Positions 22,281 through 30,255 of a stretch of 32,750 nt of DNA are shown here, one piece after another (position 1 is the stretch's first letter; the number at the start of each line of letters is the position of its first letter). Position numbers and translations under genes: made by a program. The stretch covers positions 1 through 32,750 of the forward strand of contig CALCDK010000102.1 in NCBI GenBank assembly GCA_937900605.1, written 5' to 3'. The notes beneath the pieces are model-generated. The model made no database searches. It was not told the DNA's origin and was given only the letters and a program-made list of their open reading frames with translations. Origin of the DNA: an uncultured Olsenella sp. (lineage in GTDB: Bacteria > Actinomycetota > Coriobacteriia > Coriobacteriales > Atopobiaceae).

Positions 22281-23102
22281 CTACGCCTCCTTCGCGAGCT
22301 CGGCCATGGCCTGCTCGAACTGCTCGTCGTTGGGAGCCTTGCCGTGCCAGTCGACGGCGTTCTCCATGTAGGAGACGCCCTTGCCCTTGACCGTCTCGGC
22401 GACGATGCAGGTGGGCACGCCCTTGGTGGCGCGGGCCTCGGCGTAGGCGGCGCGGACCTTGTCGATGTCGTTGCCGTCGTCGAGCTCGATGACGTGGAAC
22501 TTGAAGGCGCGGAACTTGTCGGCGATGGGCATCGCGGAGTTGACCTCGTCGATGGAGCCGTCGATCTGCAGGCCGTTGTGGTCGACGAGCAGGCACAGGT
22601 TGTCCAGGCCGTGGTTGCCGGCGTACATGGCGGCCTCCCAGACCTGGCCCTCCTCGACCTCGCCGTCGCCCAGGATGCAGTAGGTGCGGTAGGACTTGCC
22701 CCAGTGCTTGGCGGCGATGGCCATGCCCACGGCGGCCGAGACGCCCTGGCCCAGCGAGCCGGTGCTCATGTCGACGCCGGGGGTGTCGTTCATGTTGGGG
22801 TGCCCCTGCAGGTGGCTGCCGATGTGGCGAAGCGTCTTCAGGTCCTCCTTGGGGAAGAAGCCGCGCTCGGCGAGGACGGCGTAGAGGGCCGGGGCGCAGT
22901 GGCCCTTCGAGAGCACGAAGCGGTCGCGGTCCTCCCAGCGCGGGTCCTCGGGGCGGACGTCCATCTCCTCGAAGTAGAGGTAGGTCAGGATGTCGGCGAT
23001 GCCGAGCGATCCGCCGGGGTGACCCGCCTTGGCCGCGTGCACGCCCACGACGGTCCCCTTGCGGACTTCGTTGGCGACGTGCCTGAGCTCTTCGTCAGTC
23101 AT
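22281..23102 (-). CDS. Transketolase, N-terminal subunit
   Basis: A 273-aa TPP-binding half of a split transketolase. It has the substrate and TPP motifs AAKAGHPGGSLGIADIL, LSKGHCAPALYAVLAERG, STGSLGQGVSAAVGMA and the TPP-Mg motif GDGEVEEGQVWEAAMYAG followed by VDHNG. Start: ATG at 23100-23102 (MTDEEL) after AAAGGAAGGAA; eight codons upstream an ATG exists without a better site. It follows tal, with a hairpin in between. Confidence 0.96.
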   Translation of the reverse strand: MTDEELRHVANEVRKGTVVGVHAAKAGHPGGSLGIADILTYLYFEEMDVRPEDPRWEDRDRFVLSKGHCAPALYAVLAERGFFPKEDLKTLRHIGSHLQGHPNMNDTPGVDMSTGSLGQGVSAAVGMAIAAKHWGKSYRTYCILGDGEVEEGQVWEAAMYAGNHGLDNLCLLVDHNGLQIDGSIDEVNSAMPIADKFRAFKFHVIELDDGNDIDKVRAAYAEARATKGVPTCIVAETVKGKGVSYMENAVDWHGKAPNDEQFEQAMAELAKEA

Positions 23103-23123
23103 TTCCTTCCTTTCGGGACACAA

Positions 23124-23150
23124 GCGCGGGCGCCGTCGGGGCGCCCGCGC
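23124..23150 (-). terminator. Hairpin between tal and the transketolase genes
   Basis: A perfect 11-bp stem (GCGCGGGCGCC 23124-23134 with GGCGCCCGCGC 23140-23150) around a 5-nt loop, 13 nt past the tal stop. On the minus strand it is followed by TTGTGTCCC. It may terminate or attenuate transcription from tal into tkt, or protect the upstream mRNA. Confidence 0.6.
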
Positions 23151-23163
23151 GTCGATACCTGGC

Positions 23164-23847
23164 CTAGGCCTTCGACCTGGCCTTCTCCCAATCCGCGTCG
23201 AACGCCGCCATGCCGGCGTCGGTGAGCGGGTGCTTGAGACACTTCCTGAGGGTGGCGAACGGGACCGTGGCGACGTCGACGCCCATGAGCGCGGCCTGCG
23301 TCACGTGGTCGGGCGTGCGGACCGAGGCCGCGATGACCTCGAGCCTGCCGTCCGGGGAGGTGCCGGACCAGTCGTAGTTGCCCAGGGCGCTGACGACGTC
23401 GGCGAGCTGCGAGCAGCCGTCGGTGCCCGCGTCGTCGAAGCGGCCGACGAACGGGCTCACGTAGCGCGCGCCGGCGTTGGCCGCGAGCAGTGCCTGCGGT
23501 GCCGAGAAGACCAGCGTCATGTTGACGCGGATGCCCTCGGAGGCCAGGCGGTGCGTCGCGGCGAGGCCCTCCTCGCACACCGGGAGCTTCACCACGACGT
23601 TGGGCGCGATGGCCGCGAGCCTGCGACCCTCCTCGACCATGGCGTCGGCCGTCTTCGCAGTGGACTCCGCCGAGACTGGAAGGCCCTCGCACAGGCGCGC
23701 GATGCGCCCGATGTGGGCCTCGAAGTCGTCGACCGAGCCGCCGGTCCTGGCATACAGCGTCGGGTTGGTGGTGACGCCCGACAGGCAGCCCCAGCTCAGC
23801 GCTTCCTCGATCTCGCCGAGATCGGCGGTATCAATAAAGAACTTCAT
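23164..23847 (-). CDS. tal: Transaldolase (TalC/fructose-6-phosphate aldolase-like)
   Basis: A 227-aa short-type transaldolase of the TalC/FSA group. It begins MKFFIDTADLGEIEEALSWG and GVTTNPTLYAR. The Schiff-base lysine is in VVVKLPVCEEGL (Lys87). It ends with LRKCLKHPLTDAGMAAFDADW, typical of the family. True transaldolase or fructose-6-phosphate aldolase activity cannot be separated by eye. Placed next to the split transketolase, it completes the non-oxidative pentose-phosphate branch. ATG at 23845-23847 after AAAGGGGAG. Confidence 0.93.
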   Translation of the reverse strand: MKFFIDTADLGEIEEALSWGCLSGVTTNPTLYARTGGSVDDFEAHIGRIARLCEGLPVSAESTAKTADAMVEEGRRLAAIAPNVVVKLPVCEEGLAATHRLASEGIRVNMTLVFSAPQALLAANAGARYVSPFVGRFDDAGTDGCSQLADVVSALGNYDWSGTSPDGRLEVIAASVRTPDHVTQAALMGVDVATVPFATLRKCLKHPLTDAGMAAFDADWEKARSKA

Positions 23848-23952
23848 GCGACTCCCCTTTCACGTGCCGTGCGACCTGCTCCCATGCTGCCTACGATACA
23901 CGCGACGCGGGCCCTTGTGACGCCCGCTGAGCGCAAATGCACGAACTGTCTC

Positions 23953-23972
23953 CGGGCAAAACGTTTTTCCCG
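23953..23972. promoter_or_regulatory. 20-nt palindrome, candidate operator
   Basis: CGGGCAAAACGTTTTTCCCG is symmetric except for one pair (C/T at positions 5 and 16), with AAAACGTTTT at its centre. It lies about 106 nt upstream of tal and far upstream of deoR. The shape is that of a dimeric-regulator site; it does not match the CcpA cre consensus well. Confidence 0.4.
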
Positions 23973-24064
23973 AAGGGGCCTCCACACGAACCCCGCCCAG
24001 GCGAGAGGGGCCGTGCCCCGCGGGGCGCGCGTCATGGGCGGACGCGGAGCGGGGACGACGATGG

Positions 24065-24114
24065 GGCGCGGCGGCACGACAGGGCATGGCAGCGCATTCC
24101 GGGCGTGGCGGCGC
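24065..24114. repeat. 50-nt direct repeat, copy 1
   Basis: Identical over 50 nt to 24166-24215, exactly 101 bases downstream. It is within a GC-rich block that also repeats GCGGCACGAC several times. The 101-nt period is not a multiple of three. Confidence 0.85.
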
Positions 24115-24165
24115 GGCGCGGGGGCGACGGCGGGGCCCGGAAGCGGCACGACGACGGGACGTGGC

Positions 24166-24215
24166 GGCGCGGCGGCACGACAGGGCATGGCAGCGCATTC
24201 CGGGCGTGGCGGCGC
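24166..24215. repeat. 50-nt direct repeat, copy 2
   Basis: Second copy of the 50-nt sequence at 24065-24114. Bases just outside both copies differ (24064/24165 and 24115/24216), which defines the exact ends. Confidence 0.85.
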
Positions 24216-24285
24216 CTCCCGGGCGCGGTGTTTCCGGCTCGTGGCGATTATTCGTAAGTTATGGGTGTTGTGAACGATGGCACCG

Positions 24286-24291
24286 TATAAT
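24286..24291 (+). promoter_or_regulatory. -10 element (TATAAT) of deoR
   Basis: A perfect TATAAT, 35 nt before the deoR ATG, in an AT-rich patch. A TTGTGA is upstream but only 12 nt away, and the bases at 17 nt (GGGTGT) are a poor -35, so an activator or extended contacts may be needed. Confidence 0.55.
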
Positions 24292-24326
24292 CGAACGGCA
24301 CGCCGCCGAAGCAGCTAGGGGGACCA

Positions 24327-25121
24327 ATGAAGAGGAGCAAGGCCTTCGTCGCCTCGCGCAGGGACACCATCGTCAACATCCTGCAGGAGAAGGGCCAGGT
24401 GAGCGTAAGCGACCTGGCAGAGCAGTTCTCGGTCTCTCCCCTCACCATCAGGCGCGACCTCGAGTACCTCGAGGCCAGGGAGATCGTCACCCGCCAGTAC
24501 GGCACCGCCACGCTGGTGAGCCACCTCGCGCGCAGCGGGCACTCGGAGCAGGCCCGCTCGCTGCAGGCCATCGCCCACGAGGCGGCCAAGCACGTCGAGG
24601 ACGGTGACGTCATCTTCATCAACGCCAGCTCCACGGCGCTGCAGATCCTCAAGTACATCACCGCACACAACGTCACGGTGGTCACCAACAACGGCGGCGC
24701 GCTGCTCCTCGACGAGGCCCCGCACGTCTCCGTCCAGCTCACCGGCGGCGAGGTCCACCTGCCGCGCGTCTCCATGACCGGCGAGCGCGCCATCGACTTC
24801 ATCAGGCACTTCTCGGCCGACAAGTGCTTCCTCGGCGCCACGGGCGTCTCGGCGACCTACGGCCTCACGTCCGCGACCGCGCCCGAGCCCGCCGTCAACG
24901 CCATCATGCTCGAGCGCTCGCGCAAGCACCTCGTCGTCGCGGACTGCTCCAAGATCGGCGTGGTCGCGAGCTTCCAGTTCGCGTCTCCCAACCAGATCGA
25001 CCTCCTCGTCACCGACACCGGCGTCTCGGACGTCCAGGTCGAGAAGATGCGCAACCGCGGCGTCGGCGAAATCGTCCGCGTGGAGCCCGTCCGCACGATC
25101 GAGGCCCTGCGCGCCGAGTAG
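24327..25121 (+). CDS. DeoR/GlpR-family transcriptional regulator
   Basis: A 264-aa repressor and the only plus-strand gene in the window. The N-terminal helix-turn-helix is VSVSDLAEQFSVSPLTIRRD (about 25-44). The C-terminal sugar-phosphate sensor (about 80-250) has INASSTALQILKYI, VVTNNGGALLL, LTGGEVHLP, CFLGATGVSATYG and VVADCSKIG, the family's effector-site segments. It is divergent from tal-tkt, so pentose or sugar-phosphate control of that operon is the simplest reading. Start ATG at 24327 after AGGGGG. Confidence 0.94.
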   Translation: MKRSKAFVASRRDTIVNILQEKGQVSVSDLAEQFSVSPLTIRRDLEYLEAREIVTRQYGTATLVSHLARSGHSEQARSLQAIAHEAAKHVEDGDVIFINASSTALQILKYITAHNVTVVTNNGGALLLDEAPHVSVQLTGGEVHLPRVSMTGERAIDFIRHFSADKCFLGATGVSATYGLTSATAPEPAVNAIMLERSRKHLVVADCSKIGVVASFQFASPNQIDLLVTDTGVSDVQVEKMRNRGVGEIVRVEPVRTIEALRAE

Positions 25122-25154
25122 CGCACAGGGCCCGTCAGGGTTCACGCGTTATTT

Positions 25155-25230
25155 GGGCCGCACGACTGAGGCATTGGCGCGTCGGCGCCTTGCCGGCAGG
25201 CCGCCCGCACGACCCCGGGCCGCACGACTG
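25155..25230. repeat. 14-nt direct repeats between deoR and yitT
   Basis: GGGCCGCACGACTG occurs at 25155-25168 and 25217-25230, in the convergent gap between deoR and the YitT gene. GACCCCG (25211-25217) can pair with CGGGGTC (25236-25242) around the second copy and abuts the YitT stop. The role may be transcription termination for both genes. Confidence 0.5.
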
Positions 25231-25240
25231 GGGCGCGGGG

Positions 25241-26122
25241 TCAGGACTTGCCGGCGATCTGCTTGAAGCCCTCGCCGAAGACCTCGTGGACCTCGGAGAT
25301 CACGACGATCGCCTCGGGGTCGCACTCGGAGACGATCTGCTTGAGCTGGACGAGCTCTGAGCGGCCCAGCACGCAGAAGAGGACCGGGCGCTCGTTGCCG
25401 CTCCAGACTCCGCGGGCCTGGAGTTCGGTGCAGCCGCGGTTGAGCGCATAGAGGATCTGGCTGGCGATCTGGGCGTGCTTCTCGCTGATGATGTAGGCCA
25501 CGCGCTCGGTGCGCGGGCCGTCCACCACCGCGTCGATGATCTTGCCGCAGATGAACATGGCCACGGCGGCGTACAGCGCCTGCTCGATGGAGAACACGGT
25601 GGCCGAGAAGGCGATGATCAGGCCGTCGACGATGGTGACCGCGGTTCCCACGGGCATCGAGAAGTGCTTGGCGACGATCTGCGCCAGGATGTCCGTGCCG
25701 CCCGTGTTGCCGCCCGAACGGAAGACCAGGCCCAGGCCGATGCCGGTGATGATGCCGCCCCACAGCGCACACAGGAGCAGGTCGTCGGAGGCGATGGTGG
25801 TCGGGACGATGGGCGCCATGGCGTCAGTGAGGATGCCGCACGCCAGGATGCCGCCGATGGTCCTCGCGATGTAGCCGCGGTCGCCGGACTTGATCACGAG
25901 GAGCAGCAGCAGGATGTTCATGACGATCGTCTGCATGCCGACGGGCAGGAACACGCCGATCTTCTCGGCCATGGCATAGAAGACGGTGGCCAGGCCCGTC
26001 ACGCCGCCCGCGGCGAGGCCGTACGGGATCTCGAAGCAGTCGACGCCGATGGCGAAGATGAGCGAGCCCACGACGATGAGGAACGTGTCGCGAACGGCGA
26101 TGCGGAGCTTGGACGTTGTCAT
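25241..26122 (-). CDS. YitT-family membrane protein (DUF161 + DUF2179)
   Basis: A 293-aa protein. The N-terminal 200 residues hold about five or six membrane helices, with the family segments FEIPYGLAAGGVTGLA and GLGLVFRSGGNTGGTDILAQI. The soluble C-terminus (about 205-290) is a DUF2179 domain with AYIISEKHAQIASQIL and FCVLGRSELVQLKQIV. Function is not established. The ATG overlaps the prfB stop codon (ATGA at 26119-26122), so it is translationally coupled to RF2 in the secA-prfB-yitT unit. Confidence 0.92.
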   Translation of the reverse strand: MTTSKLRIAVRDTFLIVVGSLIFAIGVDCFEIPYGLAAGGVTGLATVFYAMAEKIGVFLPVGMQTIVMNILLLLLVIKSGDRGYIARTIGGILACGILTDAMAPIVPTTIASDDLLLCALWGGIITGIGLGLVFRSGGNTGGTDILAQIVAKHFSMPVGTAVTIVDGLIIAFSATVFSIEQALYAAVAMFICGKIIDAVVDGPRTERVAYIISEKHAQIASQILYALNRGCTELQARGVWSGNERPVLFCVLGRSELVQLKQIVSECDPEAIVVISEVHEVFGEGFKQIAGKS

Positions 26123-27243
26123 GCGTTGGCCTCCTGACCTCCCCCGACTGCCCAGCGATGGTAGCCCACCACGAAGCGGTCGAGGTCGCCGTCGTCCAGG
26201 ACGGCGTCGACGTTACCGGTCTCGACGCCCGTGCGCAGGTCCTTGACCAGACGGTACGGGTACAGGACGTAGCTGCGGATCTGGTTGCCGAAGCCGATGT
26301 CGTGCTTGGGGCCCCTCAGCTCGTCGAGCTCGGCGGCGCGGCGCTCGAGCTCCATCTCGTACAGGCGGCTCTTGAGGATCTTGAGGGCGAACGCCTTGTT
26401 CTGCAGCTGGCTGCGCTCGTTCTGGCAGGTCACGACGGTGCCGGTGGGCAGGTGCGTGATGCGCACGGCGGAGTCGGTGGTGTTGACGCCCTGGCCGCCG
26501 TGGCCGCTCGCGTGGTAGACGTCGATGCGCAGGTCGTTGGGGTCGATCTCGACCTCGACGTCGTCGGGCAGCACGGGCAGGACCTCGACGCCGGCGAAGG
26601 TGGTCTGCCGGCGCTTCTTGTCGTCGGTGGGCGAGATTCGCACCAGGCGGTGGACGCCCTGCTCGGCACGGAGCATGCCGTATGCGTTCTTGCCCGAGAC
26701 GGTGAACGTGGCGCGGTCGATGCCGATGACCTCGGCGGCGGGCGCGTCGTTGACGGTCACCGACCAGCCGCGGCGGTCGCAATAGCGCAGGTACATGTGG
26801 AAGAGCATGTCCGCCCAGTCCTGCGCCTCGAGGCCCCCCTGGCCCGGCGTTACCGTGACGATGGCGTCGCCGTGGTCGAGGTCGTCGGTGAACCAGCTCG
26901 ACAGCTCGAGCTCGGTGAGGTCGGACTCGAGCGACTCCGCGAGCTGGGCGGACTCGGCGAGAAGGTCCACGTCGCCCATCTCGGTACCCAGCTCGAAGGC
27001 CGCGCGGGCGTCGTCGAGCTTGGCGTGGGCCGCCTCGGAGGCCGAGACGTCATCACGGGCCGAGCTGAGGCGCGCCATCACGTCACGGGCGACGTCGGCG
27101 TCGTCCCAGAATCCGGGCTCGGCGCTCTGGGCCTCCAGGCGCGCGACCTCGTCGCGACGGTCTTGGACGCGCAGGTATCCCTCGACCTCGCCCAGGCGCG
27201 CCGCGAGCGCGTCCAGGGAGTCTGCCGTCATCTGGTCTGCCAT
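26119..27243 (-). CDS. prfB: Peptide chain release factor 2 with altered SPF motif
   Basis: A 374-aa class I release factor for UGA/UAA. The catalytic GGQ loop is intact (SGHGGQGVN, GGQ at 249-251). The domain-2 context QGVHRLVRISP and RRQTTFAGVEV is that of RF2, but the stop-recognition tripeptide reads Ser-Pro-Thr (204-206; codons 26626-26634) instead of Ser-Pro-Phe. RF1 has Pro-x-Thr there. No in-frame UGA or frameshift site, as used for prfB autoregulation in many bacteria, is present near the start; the frame is continuous. ATG at 27241-27243 directly follows the secA stop. Confidence 0.95.
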   Translation of the reverse strand: MADQMTADSLDALAARLGEVEGYLRVQDRRDEVARLEAQSAEPGFWDDADVARDVMARLSSARDDVSASEAAHAKLDDARAAFELGTEMGDVDLLAESAQLAESLESDLTELELSSWFTDDLDHGDAIVTVTPGQGGLEAQDWADMLFHMYLRYCDRRGWSVTVNDAPAAEVIGIDRATFTVSGKNAYGMLRAEQGVHRLVRISPTDDKKRRQTTFAGVEVLPVLPDDVEVEIDPNDLRIDVYHASGHGGQGVNTTDSAVRITHLPTGTVVTCQNERSQLQNKAFALKILKSRLYEMELERRAAELDELRGPKHDIGFGNQIRSYVLYPYRLVKDLRTGVETGNVDAVLDDGDLDRFVVGYHRWAVGGGQEANA

Positions 27244-29982
<2,739 letters not shown>

Positions 29983-30078
29983 CTAGTCCTCCGCGTTCGT
30001 GATGCGGGCGTTCATTCAGTCATGTCCACCACTTTACCCGTGGAAGTCTTGGCCTCTCCCGCCACCGCCTGGCAACAC

Positions 30079-30108
30079 CAAAAGCGCACCCGCCGACCAC
30101 GGAGGGCG
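30079..30108 (-). terminator. Candidate terminator after the SARP-type gene
   Basis: On the minus strand GCGCCC (30108-30103) can pair with GGGTGCGC (30090-30083) with one bulge, followed by TTTT (30082-30079). It is about 150 nt past the SARP-gene stop and upstream of secA. The pairing is imperfect. The rest of the gap 29983-30255 shows no convincing gene or clear secA promoter. Confidence 0.35.
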
Positions 30109-30255
30109 CCGGCGGCACGGCCTGGTGCGCAGCGAGTCGGGCGTGCTGGCGTGTCGGCGGCGCGCCCTGGCCCGCGAGCCCCTCTCGCCGGCCAGCGCCC
30201 CTCCGGCGCCCCTGCCACGTCGACGGCGCTCGCCCGGCCCGCGCGCCCTCGCCGG

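Larger units (their letters stand above)
23848..24326. other. Long divergent intergenic region between tal and deoR
   Basis: 479 bases without a credible gene. It holds the tal upstream region with a small GCGGGC/GCCCGC hairpin (23907-23927), a 20-nt AT-centred palindrome (23953-23972), a very GC-rich repetitive block with a 50-nt exact direct repeat (24065-24215), and the deoR promoter near 24286. Reading frames over the repeat block give low-complexity Pro/Ala/Arg sequence in shifting frames, so it is treated as non-coding. Confidence 0.7.

Noticed and set aside
23844..24188. Pro/Ala/Arg-rich frames over the repeat block between tal and deoR
   Set aside because: The 101-nt repeat period shifts the frame, no ribosome binding site or domain is seen, and competing frames exist on both strands.
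24065..24215. CRISPR-like array
   Set aside because: Only two copies, each 50 nt, without evenly spaced further repeats or cas genes nearby.
27120..27243. Programmed +1 frameshift in prfB
   Set aside because: I looked for an in-frame TGA near codon 25 with a Shine-Dalgarno-like stimulator. The frame is continuous from the ATG to the stop, so there is none.
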